A stretch of DNA of 64,000 bases from Harmothoe impar (GCA_947462335.1 OX381714.1:59875800-59939799), one strand, 5' to 3'. Shown: positions 1 through 12,061, counted from the stretch's first letter. Numbers and translations: made by a program. The notes: a model not told the origin generated them from the sequence alone.

Positions 1-1447
1 TGACCTTGGTGAATTGCCACGGGGCTCCCACCAACCCGAAGGGTATCCGTTTCCATTGCCACACTCCGGAAGAGGACTCGAAACAGGTGTACTTGCGACT
101 ATCCTCCTCCAACTCACATTGATGGTACCCCGAAAGTAGGTCAAGTGCTGTAAACACCGTGGGTTTCCTGGATGCCATATACAGGAATAAGCTACGTGTC
201 GTCGGCATCGGGTACTTGTCCTTGGCCGTGAGGAGATTCAAAACCCTGAAATCTGTGCATATCCGAGGCTTCCCGTCCTTCTTGGTTACCACCACTATCG
301 GGCTCCTCCAAGCACTATTACTCGGCTCTATGACATCCAGATCGAGCAGCTGTTGTATCTGTTCGTCGATTATGTCCATCTTCTGGGGTGAGTATCGATA
401 CGGGCGTGTACTGCAAATCCCTTGAGATTCATCCACTCGGATCTTCATAGGTGCCAACGTACAATGTCCGAGTTCCCCCATATCAAAGGCCAACGAATCC
501 ATGTTCCTCACCAGCATTTCCTTGAAATCGTCCTCCTGTACTGGGCTGATACAGGTCTTTCCCAAGTCCAACGCCCTTATCTTCTGTTCCTTCACTTCTC
601 TGGCCTCCTCCTCATCCTTTTCTGTTTCCTTGCCTCCCGTTTCCCTTTCGGTGTGCAAGGCATAGAGTTCCGCTTCCAGACCGTCCGTCTCGTCGGAGTC
701 CTTGTTTCTAATTATGTCCATCACGGCACAAATGTCTTTGGTACTTAACATGGGCATCTCCTGAGGGGTGGCGTACGCCAACACCTGGCCCCGGTCAACT
801 GTCACTGTCCCAGGTCCCAGGTTTGCCACTTTCATCCACCATTGTCTCCCCGGGGTATTAATGCATCCTTCCACGCATACAGCCGTGAGATATGATGGTT
901 CAAGCAACATGGCTTCTGCCTCCTCCTGGGTGGTCTCCCTCCAAGGCATTACCGCCACTATCTTTTCCTCATATTCTCCCAATTCAATTTCCTCCAGGCT
1001 TGATACCGGACAACCGGTAAACAATTCGACTTTTCTCTCATCCATTTTAATTTCTGCCTTTAAATTCCCCAATAAATTTCTTCCTAAAACGAGGGGATGA
1101 ATCAATCCCTTGAGCACATTGAAGGTGTAACACACACCCACCCCACCTATAGTGCAGCGGATGCGTATCGTTTCATCCACCGTGCACAAGGACTTATCCC
1201 CAAATCTCACCCTCTTCGGTCCGGTTTCTTCTGAACATATTATGTCCTCCGGGGCTAACTGGTCCCGGACAGTCTGTGAGATAAAACAGTCCGAAGCCCC
1301 GGTATCAACCAAACACTGGTGACCCTTGTTTCCAATTTTCAGATTAATAAATAAAGGAGAGTTTTCCGTTGATTTTTCCCGATCTGGTCCGTCCATCTGT
1401 GTCAACTCCACTTCAATAGATGATACGGACCGGTTAACTAGTTTCCC
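1..1447 (-). CDS. pol: Ty3/gypsy Pol, partial: aspartic protease and N-terminal part of reverse transcriptase
   Basis: The minus strand is open without a stop from the gag slippery site to the left edge of the window. Near its start comes the protease: the catalytic LVDTGAS triad motif, then a flap/ILG-type motif (LIHPLVLGRNLL). About 250 codons later the reverse transcriptase begins with the usual Ty3/gypsy sequence of motifs: RPYRYSPQKMDIIDEQIQ, VIEPSNSAWRSPIVVV, KKDGKPRICTDFRVLN, FTALDLLSGYHQ and FGLVGAPWQF. The YxDD catalytic motif, RNase H and integrase lie outside the window. The frame is -1 relative to gag and there is no need for its own ATG, so it is expected to be made as a Gag-Pol fusion. 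It is the 5' part of an element whose 3' LTR is not visible. No frameshift or stop was found in the visible part, so the copy may be recent. Confidence 0.93.
1438..1447 (-). promoter_or_regulatory. -1 ribosomal frameshift site between gag and pol
   Basis: Read on the minus strand, the last gag codons are CAG GGA AAC TAG. They contain G GGA AAC, a perfect X XXY YYZ slippery heptamer, immediately followed by the TAG stop. Slipping back one base gives GGG AAA CTA GTT AAC, which is exactly the open pol frame. The same heptamer is used at retroviral gag-pro junctions. I could not establish a downstream pseudoknot by eye. Confidence 0.8.
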
Positions 1448-4380
1448 TGGTTCTGAAACGAGACCTTCTTTCCTCCGGTTGCTTCGGGTCCTCCACCAGG
1501 CGAACTCCCGATGCTTCCCTTCAGCCATCTGCACGCATCCGTACTGTGGCCCATGCTGTCATGTATCAAGCAATACTTCTGGTTATCTTCACCCAATTCT
1601 GCCCTGCTCTTTCTTTCTTGCATTGTAGTAACTGGCCTCACCTGCAGTCTCTCCTGTTCCTGTTGTCTCAATCTTTGTTTCTGCTTGTTGTAGCTATCGG
1701 CCCCCTGATGAATATTACTCTCCGTCACAGGCGGATATGTTCGTGGGGCCTGGTATTGGAAACTGTTTGGTCGATTAAAATTTGGCCGAAACGGCTGAGG
1801 TCCATACCCCCCTCGTCCAGAACTCCCGCCTTGTCCCCTATACGGGTTCTGGTACGTCGGGTTGTATCCTCCGCGCCCCCCTTGAAAATTCCGGGGTCTT
1901 TGATAATCTTGGTACTGGCGGGCTCCTTGCCCAGTTGCATACGATGGAGCAGGGTTCGAATCCGCCTGCATAGTCATCATATTCATCATAGTAGACATCT
2001 GCTGTCGCAGCCCCTGGATGTCTGGATGCGACGCTTGCATTGGGGCCGATGCGGCCACGGGTTCCTGCTCCGGCGGCTCGACTTCAGCGAGGTTCAGGGA
2101 GACTCCTCCGGTTCTCTTCTCCAGGGTCTCCAGTCGGGTAGCATGGTCGATTGCCGCCTGAAAAGTAGTTTGGTGATTCCGAGCCAGCTCTCTAGAAATA
2201 GCGGGGGTCACTCCGGTCACAAATACTGACAACAGCGACCCGTCCGTATGACCCTCCGTCTCGTATTTCTTTATTTTCGCCGCAAACTCCATAACTGACT
2301 CATTTTTTCCTTGCTTCATCCTGTATAGATCTAGATGTTTCTGCCATTCTTCCCTCTTGTCCTTGAAGGTGGCTACCATGGCAGCCTTGACCTTTTCATA
2401 CGTGTCCTTATCCGCTTCCGGAATTCCCCGGAGCCACAATTTAGCTGTCTCCTTGATACAATATTTGGTCATCTGCAAGTGCTGAGCCGCATCCCATCCA
2501 CACAGGACCCGGAGTTCTTCCATTTGGGCGAAAAACTGAATACAGTCATCTCCCATTCCCGTAAAACTGGGGAGCTCGATTTTTGGTGACGGCGGCATAT
2601 CGTCGTCTCCGTCTTCACTCGAAGTACCGTGTTCACTGCTCTCCTCCCCGCTACTGTCCTCTCCTGGATCACCGCCTTCTCCACTATCACTCTCTTCACC
2701 TTGATTATGTCCGTCCCCTTGATTATTTACGTCGTTTTGATCATCAGCGTCGCTCTGATTATTAATGTCACCCTGATTATTATCGTCGCCTTGATTATTT
2801 ACGTCGTCTTGATTATTGACGTCGTCTTGATTATTGACGTCGTCTTGATTATTGACGTCGTCTTGGTTATCAGCGTCGTCTTGGTCGTTCCTATTTCTTC
2901 TATCCTGGATGCCTCCTCTACCGATGCCCCGTAAATTCCTAAATAGTCGTCCCCCCAAGCTAAACCGGTTCCAACCCTGTAACAAATCCCCTATCTCCTG
3001 TCCAGGCCGTGGAATTACCTGTTGTGCCCCTTCGGCCCTTTCTTGTAATGAGCCCTGCCCCGCTGCGGGAATCCCTTCCGGATAAAAGCGTTGTAATCTT
3101 CTGAAGACACGGTCCTCTTCCGTCTCACTATCGCTGTTTCCCTGGTCCCTCCAGGTGCGATCTATATTACTCCTATTACCTATTCCTTCTTCTAATTCCT
3201 TCTCCCCTCTTTCATCCGTGGACCCCTCGCGGTCGAGCTGGGTACTTCCCCCAGCTTCTGCACCTTGGGCAGAATTTTCTATATCAATCGGGGAACCAGT
3301 TCCTTCTCCCCGGGTAGATTCGACTTCCACCCCTTTTTCCGCTTCCGTGGCGGGTGCCTCTAGTCTGCCCTCTGTGTGATGTCCTATGTCGTGAATGACC
3401 CCTGTTGTCACTGATTCGGTGATGGCTTCTGATTCTTCCTCCTCGTCCACCGAACGTAGTTCTTTAGTATTGCCTCCGTCTTCGGTCTCCTCCTGGCTTC
3501 TTTCTGAAACCTGAAAATCCCCCTCCTTTTCTTCCTGTTTATCACTGGATTTATTTTCTGTGGTTTCCGAGAAGTCTAACTTCCTTCCCACCAAAGATGT
3601 TCCACCCCCTGTATGCCCTAGTAGCGATACTGCTGGAGTGTCGCGCACCTGAGAGCTATGGCGATTCTCACCTCTCTCACGAATGCCCGTGCTACACTGC
3701 CTAGGTGTGACTCTGAAAGTTATTTCAGCTTCCGAGCCCTCTTCAGTATCCTGTCCACACGTGCTGGTAGCCCCTCCTATGGCATACCCCTGCTGCTCGC
3801 CTGTGCTACTAGGTGTTACAGGTATGTCTCGAGCAAACCCGTGGACCCCCTCTGTTGTCTGATTATAATTCCTCGATCCCTGACTCAACACCAAATGAGC
3901 GTCGGGATCACTTTCCCAGGTCTCCCTTTGTGGAGTTCCCTGGGTTGATTCAAAGGGTTGGGGATTACCTGACCGCCGCCATGCCTCAGTCACAGGCTGT
4001 ATCCTATTGTCGCTGCCCAGTTCAACTGGGTCCGCACTACCCCCAGATCTCAGGACGCGTCCGGGTTGATCAGTCCCTTCGGCCTCCGTATCGACCCGGT
4101 CACCTAACGCTTCCACTACACTCTCACCTTCACTGCTATACACTCTGCCAACCTCACTGCCAATGTTACCTTCGCCACCACCTACCTGCGTTGGTACTAT
4201 TGCGCGGCCCCTACTCGTGACACCGTCTTGATCGGTGTCTCCCGCGGGCGGTCCTAATTGAGCCTGTAGCCCATCCGGTACGGGGAACGGGGTACCACTC
4301 ATCAGAAGACGAGAGGCTGCACTTGAGGTGCTCCACCAGTCTGTACGGTAAGTGTTTACAGTTGGGTCAAAATTAAGCAA
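1438..4380 (-). CDS. gag: Ty3/gypsy Gag polyprotein with very long acidic N-terminal region
   Basis: A 980-aa ORF. The Gag (capsid-type) domain is at about residues 595-760, marked by LPSFTG, KLWLRGIPEADK, TFKDKREEWQ and VMEFAAKIKKYE. A glutamine/glycine/arginine-rich stretch follows (about 800-900), then a zinc-knuckle-like CLIHDSMGHSTDAC near residue 937, in the nucleocapsid position. What is unusual is the first roughly 590 residues: low-complexity, rich in E, G, D, S, Q and T, with a tandem NNQDDV-type repeat. Typical Ty3/gypsy Gags are 300-500 aa, so this is about twice the normal length. The start chosen is the first Met of the frame; a second Met at residue 28 is possible. It ends at the slippery site and TAG before pol. 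Its role would be particle assembly and RNA binding. Confidence 0.9.
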   Translation of the reverse strand: MLNFDPTVNTYRTDWWSTSSAASRLLMSGTPFPVPDGLQAQLGPPAGDTDQDGVTSRGRAIVPTQVGGGEGNIGSEVGRVYSSEGESVVEALGDRVDTEAEGTDQPGRVLRSGGSADPVELGSDNRIQPVTEAWRRSGNPQPFESTQGTPQRETWESDPDAHLVLSQGSRNYNQTTEGVHGFARDIPVTPSSTGEQQGYAIGGATSTCGQDTEEGSEAEITFRVTPRQCSTGIRERGENRHSSQVRDTPAVSLLGHTGGGTSLVGRKLDFSETTENKSSDKQEEKEGDFQVSERSQEETEDGGNTKELRSVDEEEESEAITESVTTGVIHDIGHHTEGRLEAPATEAEKGVEVESTRGEGTGSPIDIENSAQGAEAGGSTQLDREGSTDERGEKELEEGIGNRSNIDRTWRDQGNSDSETEEDRVFRRLQRFYPEGIPAAGQGSLQERAEGAQQVIPRPGQEIGDLLQGWNRFSLGGRLFRNLRGIGRGGIQDRRNRNDQDDADNQDDVNNQDDVNNQDDVNNQDDVNNQGDDNNQGDINNQSDADDQNDVNNQGDGHNQGEESDSGEGGDPGEDSSGEESSEHGTSSEDGDDDMPPSPKIELPSFTGMGDDCIQFFAQMEELRVLCGWDAAQHLQMTKYCIKETAKLWLRGIPEADKDTYEKVKAAMVATFKDKREEWQKHLDLYRMKQGKNESVMEFAAKIKKYETEGHTDGSLLSVFVTGVTPAISRELARNHQTTFQAAIDHATRLETLEKRTGGVSLNLAEVEPPEQEPVAASAPMQASHPDIQGLRQQMSTMMNMMTMQADSNPAPSYATGQGARQYQDYQRPRNFQGGRGGYNPTYQNPYRGQGGSSGRGGYGPQPFRPNFNRPNSFQYQAPRTYPPVTESNIHQGADSYNKQKQRLRQQEQERLQVRPVTTMQERKSRAELGEDNQKYCLIHDSMGHSTDACRWLKGSIGSSPGGGPEATGGKKVSFQNQGN
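2695..2890 (-). repeat. 18-bp coding tandem repeat inside gag
   Basis: About ten imperfect units based on GATTATTGACGTCGTCTT (plus strand) encode repeated NNQDDV-like hexapeptides in Gag. The period is a multiple of three, so copy-number change does not break the frame. The repeat lies in the disordered acidic part just before the capsid-like domain. Confidence 0.85.
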
Positions 4381-6280
4381 TTAAGGGAAACTACTTTAGA
4401 TGCTATTGGTGTACTCTTACTCATGCAGTAATCCGTAAGAATTCATAGTCTCAGGTTTAGTCACTCGCTCAATGTAAGAATAGCCGTACATCTCCTACTC
4501 AAACATAAACATGAGAGTCCTGTACAGGTAAAAGAGTTTATTCATAATTGACAGATGAGCATTTCAGGCTTCTTTCTTGATCAACACTCTGGATGTTACT
4601 CAATCATATTACCTGACCAGAGTATACACATCTATTAATTTACTCTCAGGTCCACTCTACCATATAAACCACCCTTCAAAATACAAGACCAAACAAACCC
4701 AGTGATAACTTCTGCATGCAATTACCAGGTTAACTATCGTTTCAAAACCAAAAGATGTAGCCCTGAGTCAAAATAAAACCCTCAGGTGTAGAGCTACAGG
4801 TCGCGGTGATAAATTCATACTTCACCTTTTAGTCAGAGACGCACCCAGAGATGTATAATTCCACAGTACCATAATTGCAATTTGGTACACTCCATTGTAC
4901 ATTTGTATATTCAATTACAGAGTTAGACGAGATGAGGACTCGACGCAATAGACCTTATATATCCATAATTCCCCCACAGCTCGGGTTAAAACTTTCAACC
5001 TGTCTCGGATTTTCAACTTATTCCACTAATTAGTTTGATTACAATATTCCATACAATTCCAGATAAAAGACCTTTACATTGGCAATACAAACGACAGGAA
5101 ATTCAGTGGTGGCGGGTGATGGCAACTCTCAAATTATTTAAAGGCTAGGCCCGAATGCCTATCATAAAACCTGATTAATTTGCAGTGCATAATCGGTTGG
5201 GCGAACCCTCACCGAGTTATATCTCAACGCAATTCTCCATCCTCCAGAGACGGAGCCTCGATGGAGTAAATAAAAGATTTCTACTTACAGTTTGAATGGG
5301 TAAGTTCTTTCTTAAACTTAGGATACCGCTTGAAGGAATCCTCCAGGGCTTAGCCCTTTCCGGACTCCCTTTCACGGTTGACAGCCCAAGGTGAGTCTTA
5401 TTCTAGTAGGGAGCATGAAAGGTGTTCAGACAATAGTGCTGGTCGCTGTTGCAAGTAACTGCCTGGATATATCAACCCTGACGTTGGCATGGGGAGTCAA
5501 TCTCCAACCCCTACTACCACTACTGGCTGTTCTAACTCTGCATGGCGAGTAGGTTTTCTCCCAACTAACTCCTCCCTTTAACACGCAGATATTATATCGT
5601 GCTTGTCAATTCATTTTATCACTACGCATCACTTTAGGAACCACCATTATTATTTTTGTTACCCCTCTCTTCTCCATTTCTTCCAGAGGGGGACGACTAA
5701 ACGGCCGCTTTTTCCCCGCCTGGACGGCTACCAGATGTCCTATCATGCGTCATTCGGCCCGAAGTCTCAAAACACCCATCTATCTAACGGACTATATTTT
5801 TCACACTTTGGACAATACTATTATTCTTCACAAGCACTATTGTCACTTTTACTCGTTCACTGCGTCAGCCCTCATGCTTATCCAAACAAACAAGAGACCA
5901 TACTCCCTCCTAATGGATTAAACAGGAGGATATGTTTTCTAGAGACGCAGTCCCTAACTCCTAGCTGCCTAAAGGACCATCTCCACTTAAACTTATATTA
6001 ATATAATACCTTATAAATATACCCTCATATATTCACCCATTTGGGCACTGATCATGAATAAAAGGCATCTGCATACTTTCAATCTGCATACCGTCTCTTT
6101 ATAAACGATTCCTTCGCTATTAGGTAATATACAAAATACCGCTTTACTGTACTTATACAGTACAAGAGGGTGAAACCTGCACCTGATTCTTGCTGGTGGC
6201 TTTACACTTAACTGCCATTGCTGAGACCAGCAGTATGTAGAGGTACAGGGTTAGTGCAGGCCCCTCTACTAGTCATGTCA
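4381..6280 (-). other. Retrotransposon leader and presumed 5' LTR region, boundaries not resolved
   Basis: No gene is seen in this stretch upstream of gag. A 5' LTR and primer-binding site should lie here on the minus strand, and a TATA-like TATATTTATAAGG is readable on the minus strand near 6010-6035. Without the 3' LTR in the window the TG...CA limits cannot be fixed, and I found no primer-binding site that I trust. The right limit given is only a guess based on where unrelated repeats begin. Confidence 0.4.
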
Positions 6281-6389
6281 GAACCCTAATGTTGGCAATA
6301 TGTCCTGCCAAATCCATCCTTGTTAACATGAATAGAGGGGCGGACTGCCACAGTTGTATGAATATTGCATTTGTGCCACCCTTATGTCA

Positions 6390-6645
6390 CAATACACCGT
6401 GGGCCCCAGACGCGGAGGTTGCTGTGTCGATTTTCCATTTGTCAATTTCAAGAAATGCCAATGTCCTTTGTCAATTTCAAGAAGCACATTTTGTCCCTTG
6501 TCCCCAGCCCTCTTGTATCTATACTCTTGTCACTTGTCGATTTAAAAAGAATCTGATGTACCTTGTCGATTTCAAGAAATAGGTATTGTCCCTTGTCACA
6601 ATGATTAAAAAAGGCTCTTGTCGATTTTAGCCGTCTGGGGCCCTT
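6390..6645. repeat. MITE-like element with GGGCCCCAGACG ends and internal TTGTCGATTTCAAGAA repeats
   Basis: The ends GGGCCCCAGACG (about 6395) and CGTCTGGGGCCC (about 6630) are inverted repeats. Between them are about six degenerate units of the form CTTGTCGATTTCAAGAA separated by TGTCCC. A second locus with the same internal unit is at 59245-59440. Confidence 0.65.
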
Positions 6646-7266
6646 ACATTATGAGTGGTTTCTGCATGACAACGGTGCTGAAGCATAATACAGCTATTGC
6701 TAATGATACCAGCCACAATACATGAATGGACGCCTGCCTCCTCTAGTGGAGACAAAATGGTTTCAGACAATCTGAGTGGGCGATAATACAGGAAAGACAA
6801 AAGTGCTGACTCATACTGTGGTAAGTTGGTGGTTGAACCCCTGGCCGAGCTGCCGCAAGTGTGGTATAAAAAGGACCTCGTGCCAGCTTTGGTGTGGTTT
6901 AACTGGATTATGACAACATCAACAGCTGCCAAGCTACTTGTAACACACTTATCTCAAAGTTCTGTAAAATGTTACAATAATATGATAGAGGCTACGATAA
7001 GTTCATTAAAAATAAGCTATAAAACTGCTGGCTTTGGTCTAATTTAGTTGAACGCTGTCGTCATTAAGAGGATATTAAAACTGCAATATCAATAGGCTTA
7101 TAACGTTGCCAGCTTTAATCTTGTTTAGTTTAATGAACAGTGTCTCCATTAACATCTGCTAAGCTATGTTGATATTGGATGCCACTTGTGACACTCATTG
7201 TACAGCGCTGTACAGCATTAATGTCAGCATTAATTGGTGATAAAGGACGCCATAACGGCTTTTTAT
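6646..7266. other. Gene-free; diverged copy of a repeat also seen at 7514-7800
   Basis: Shared words in the same order link this stretch to 7514-7800: GATACCAGCCA/GATACTAGCCA, AGTGGGCGATAATA, a CCTGGCC motif, ATAAAAAG and an AACAACTG-like end. The copies are old. No ORF with coding character is seen. Confidence 0.4.
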
Positions 7267-7513
7267 CTCTTTAAGGACAGAATGATGCCTTAGTGCATCA
7301 TGCCCTTGGTTGTCATGATGCATGAATGCAGGCCTGGTAAGTAACTCGCCAGTGCTGCATTAAAGCATGATGCCGACCCTTCAAGGTTGAGACACTCCTG
7401 AAGGGTCGGCATGATCCACCAATGCAACACTGGTGAGTTACTTTCTGGGGCTGCAATGGTGCATAATGACGACAAATGTCATCGTTTAGCAACATCCATC
7501 CTTAAAGGGTTAA
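7267..7513. mobile_element. MITE family A copy (palindromic CCCTTTAAGGACGG element)
   Basis: It begins CTCTTTAAGGACAG and ends ATCCTTAAAGGGTTAA. Inside are the paired modules GATGCATGAATGCAG, GAGTAACTCGCCAG and GCCGACCCTTC...GGGTCGGC that define the commonest repeat in this window. Confidence 0.85.
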
Positions 7514-7800
7514 CTGATAATAATGGAGGCCATAACTGGTGTTTATGATACTAGCCAGGGGATATGAATGAACAGAATGCTCCCACTGGAGCTCAAAGAG
7601 CACCAGATACTAGCAGTGGGCGATAATAGAAGGAGATACTAGCAGTGGGCGATATTAGAAGGAGGCACAAGTTGCTGTGTGGGCGGTTCAGGCCCTGGCC
7701 AGGCCTCACCACAATGACTTGCATAAAAAGTGAACCCATAGTGCTGTTTATTAGCTGCATTATTCACAAATCAACAACTAACTTTTATTAAGGGGAGCAT
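7514..7800. repeat. Diverged repeat with local duplication, partner of 6646-7266
   Basis: It contains a tandem duplication of GATACTAGCAGTGGGCGAT with AGAAGGAG, about 7605-7665. Otherwise no gene is seen. Confidence 0.45.
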
Positions 7801-7913
7801 AAAGGCATTTTGATCTACGGGGCAGGTGACAGAAATGAGTTGGTGTGCAAATATTGCTCATGCATTTATTTTATTCTTTACTGTGGCAAAATGTCTTCCA
7901 CACTGAAAAAGTT

Positions 7914-8153
7914 AACTCGTCCCCAGACTCGTCTAAGTGACTGTCATAAAATAAACGAGTCAAAAGTTGTCTAACATATCAGGTTACCATCCCACAAATA
8001 GAATCTGGAGCTGGCAAATGTCGGGTTTTGGGCTGGCACATACCAAGTGGGTCTTCTATCTCCAGCTAGAAGACCCGCTTCCTTGTCACTTAGACAAGTT
8101 TTTGACTCGTTTATTTTATGACCGTCACTTTGAAGAGTCTGGAGACAAGTTTA
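7914..8153. mobile_element. Foldback (hairpin) element
   Basis: Arms of about 60 bp are inverted complements: GTCATAAAATAAACGAGTC near 7945 pairs with GACTCGTTTATTTTATGAC near 8105. A second inner hairpin, GGGTCTTCT...AGAAGACCC, lies near 8050-8078. Confidence 0.75.
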
Positions 8154-10299
8154 TTTTTTGAGTGCATTTCCATACTTCAAATGGGAAACATGCTTTTTAT
8201 GCTGCTCGCCCACCAGAGAATCTGGGGAAAAGCTGAGCCAATACAAGGAAGCCTATCTGTTGGGGATTCAAACCCTCATACACAAATGTCATCCTTGGTT
8301 TTCTCATTAGTGAGTTGCTGGCCAATCATTGTATGAGGAAGGACACTTTTTCCATTTCCACTTTAAGTAAATATTTGTAGTGGAGATTGAGACCATACAA
8401 TATCACCTCCACTGACTCCATTTATGCCAGACTCACTAGATCAAAACTGATATGAAACTGCATTCCACCCAATAGCCCTCTCTTACAACTGCACCATATA
8501 GATGACTATATATGCCTATGTGTAGGACAGAGACAGGCCTATCCATAATCTGACAGAGAGTCAGTATAATGGCAATGTATAGACACACATTCCCCGCCTG
8601 GTATTGACCACATCTGAAGTATGAAGCCATTACATTGGGATGAGCACTGGTTTGAACTGGCCGAGTGTGTGCGGTCCCCCCCCCCCCCCCCCCAGATGTA
8701 CCGTAGAATCTTGACAGTTTCATTTATTCTGAACGTATGGCAGGGAACCTCTGGTTTCATCATTCATTTTTGTATAGGTTTGTCCAGAAAGATTAAATAG
8801 AAATAAAAGTCTCGTGAAACAATTGCTCGATCGTACTTCTCCGTTGGCAGATTTCTAAAGCAGCTCAGGCAACAGCGAAAGATGGAGAACTTGAAAACAA
8901 AACAGCTGACAATTTCTAAATGGCCCCCAATAAATTCACCTCCATTGCTTCCTGTTCTCGTCAGGACACATCATTTTAGGACTGAGGGAGACAAAGGTTG
9001 GGTGGAAGTTAAAACCTTGGGGTGAACCTGTGATGTGACCAGAATGGGGAATTGAAACAGATGAGAAGGAACTAAACCATTATTTGCAACTATACTGAAC
9101 TCCGGTTACTAGCCAGTGCTGCATTTGTACAATATGCTGACAGTATCAGGTTGATACACTCCCGACGGAGCATCAATGCAGTGCCAGAGACATACTTACT
9201 GTGATGCATTGGTGCTTCATAACATCATATGAATATGAAACATTTAGGCATCTTGCTGCCCTTAACTGGTTTGGCTACAAAAAAAAATCGTTTGTGGGTG
9301 GTTTGTGAGGAGGAGGTGAGAGGAGGACGAATGACCTGGTGTTTACTGGCTCTTCGAGTGAAACTACAGCCCCTACTATTTTGTCATTTGAAAGCCCCTT
9401 GAAAATGCGTATTATTTTAACAGCCCCCTATTTTCTAGGAAAAGTCAGATGAGAGCCAACTGTTAGGAGGCCTTTTCAATTTAGCTTAAGTTATTCTGGA
9501 ATCATATAGATTATTCAAGTCATGTATGAAATGGAAGTGTTCATTATTTCTAAATCAATTGTGACAGCCGGTGATTCAGTACTTGCCAGTTATTGACAGC
9601 CTCTAATCTTTTACATCTATGTAATTGACAGCCCTCCTTTATTCTTGCTTCAGCGCACTCATAGGAATAGCTCTTTGGGGTTGTTACTGCAGTTGGTACC
9701 CATTCCTATACTTAGTACCCCCTCCCAGGGGTGAATGGTTACAGATGGGTACTGAGGCTGTAAGAAAGCCTGCCAGCTGCTGCTGAGCTTACATCACTCC
9801 TCATTGTTCTCTCACAAAGCTGTTTTATAAGGGCCACCACCCATCTCTGTCTTCTTGTCCTTCCTTCAAGGCTATCCTTCAATTCTTTGACAGCGGCACA
9901 GGAAAAGGCTGTGTGTTCTTCAATCTGAGTTTTATCTTCTTTTGGTGTGTAGAAAAGTGATGGTATGCACCGAAATTCAGCTCTCAGTGCTTCCTCACCT
10001 ACTTTTCTGTATTAACTGTCCTAGGTCATATTTGAATAATATTTGCCTTGTTGCTTTAAATTGCCTTTGTTGTACTAATTCCCATTATTATTGTTTTCTA
10101 TTTTTCTTTCTGGTTATTCCTTTTTTCACTTTTTTTTCCATTTTACCTTTTTCCTCTTTCTTTCCTTCTTTTCATATCTTATTCTTTCTGTATTCCTTCT
10201 CTCCTACTTTTACATTACATATCTCTCCTTCCCTTTCAGTCATATTCATTTCGTTATTCCCTTATGTCTACCAAGCTCCTGTCTTCTCCGCTCCCCACA
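8154..10299. other. Gene-free stretch
   Basis: No supported gene. It holds an 18-bp poly-C tract at about 8676, an old fragment of MITE family A at about 9105-9232 (GCCAGTGCTGCATT...TGATACACTCCCGA), and a T/C-rich stretch at about 10080-10210. ORFs here are short and compositionally biased. Confidence 0.5.
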
Positions 10300-11928
10300 A
10301 GTATGCTCTGGAATACAAAGCCTCTATCTTGAATCCAGAGCCCTGAGTCTATAAGAATAAAAGAAAAACCTTCCCTTGTCAGAGGCAGGACATTTCTTTT
10401 TAAGGTGTACACACATGTCAATAACCGAGAGACGCCCGTTAGACGGAGCTGAATGGCAAATCAATTCTGAAAAACACCTTTTTAACCCCAAATTGAGCCA
10501 CAGCCTTCTGACATTATTCCACCGGGTTACTTTTGCATGAAAAGACCAAGATGACTGCTAATAAAAAGCTCAATCACTGAATGGCGGTAGAAAATACTTC
10601 TTCTGCCAATAATGAAAACGAGGGTAGGAAAAACGTTTTTACTGTTGGACACTTGAGGGAGTCTGCCACTGCCCCAAGATGAATTGCCGTCCAAAAGCCG
10701 AGACCGATCTTCTGAAATTATCCGTGTTCTATTCTTAGAAACCCCATTACGTGAAGCATACGGTATGGGATGACAACTGAAACAAGCCACATCTCAGGCC
10801 GCTTCTTCTGCCACAAAGAGAAGGGCTCAATCTCCAAGCAGATTCTCCCATCCGCTTCTACTGGCATTACTTTCATCTCTGCCAAAACGCGGCAAATCAC
10901 CCTGAGAACTTGCCTACGCCATGCTTTTGAGACTCATTTATACAATTATGATTCAATTCAAATATTAAAAGGAAGATATGAAAAACAATTGTTTAAAATA
11001 GCAGAATTATTGGTCATGTTTTGATACCCGAAATTGAATGTAATGGTGGGATCTATTTTTGATGTATGGATATAGCACTGTGTTATGCAAACAGGAGAGC
11101 AGCCAAGTAGTACCATTTCCCTTCCTTGTTCCAAAAAAGAAGTCCAAGCCTTTTTGGCAGTCTTATTGAGACTGTGCTGAGAGAGTGAGAAGGACTGGGA
11201 TAAAAGGGTTCACTTACAAAGGAGGACAGTGACAGCCCTGAGTGTGACTAGACTTTCAAAAGATATGTAACCAGCCAAGCATAAAGGATGATCTGTTCTT
11301 TGGCATGGAGCATCATTTCTGCATGGCTACTCAAACATCTGTATTTGTGTTTGAAATGATATATGTGTTCTTATGATGTTACATCTTCTGTGTAACTCTC
11401 AGTAAAGGCAGGCCCTGGCTCTCCCTTACACTCATGTTTTAGTGAAATAGGATGTGTGGAGAAAAAGTAGTCGCTTGTTTCAGTTGATGTTAATTGTGCT
11501 AAAATGTGTGGTGCTAGTCTTTCAAAAGACATTTGTATTTGTCTTTGAAATGCTACATGCTTTTTGAAATTGTCTCATCTTTTTAATGACAGAGAGAAGC
11601 AATGTTAGAAACTGATACTCTCCCATCTTACTGCTGTGTTTGACGGTATGTCATGTGAGACTCCCTTCACAGTAGAATAAAAAGTAGACGTCCTATGACT
11701 ACTGCTTCTATGTTTTGATGTTGAGTTGCCTCTGATAATGTGTAATTGTGTGCTCAAACATATCACTTGTAATAGGATAGCATCGGTTCTGTTTATATAA
11801 CACAGTCATCCTAATGAACAAGTGAGCCCTGCCCTTCAGGCACACACATACACTGACTGTTGGTATAGTCTAATTGCAATATCCCCTTTGGCGACCATAT
11901 GTATCTCAATGAACTTTCTTAGTCCTTT

Positions 11929-12061
11929 CACCCTCTAGGGACAGCATAATGCATTAATGCATCATTACCTTGGTCATCAGGATACATGAATGCAGCCCTG
12001 GCGAGTAACTCTTCCCGGGCTACATTCAAGCTTTAGTGATATGCCATTCTTAAAGGGTTAA
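11929..12061. mobile_element. MITE family A, short copy
   Basis: It runs from CCCTCTAGGGACAGCATAATGC to TATGCCATTCTTAAAGGGTTAA and has only one of the inner hairpins. Confidence 0.75.

Noticed and set aside
159..1100. Plus-strand ORFs of about 90-110 aa in the first kilobase
   Set aside because: They are antisense shadows of the pol gene, which is open on the minus strand and has clear protease and reverse transcriptase motifs.
9942..10354. 134-aa Phe/Leu/Ser-rich plus-strand ORF
   Set aside because: It lies in a T/C-rich stretch, giving a membrane-like composition by base bias alone; no homology or start context supports it.
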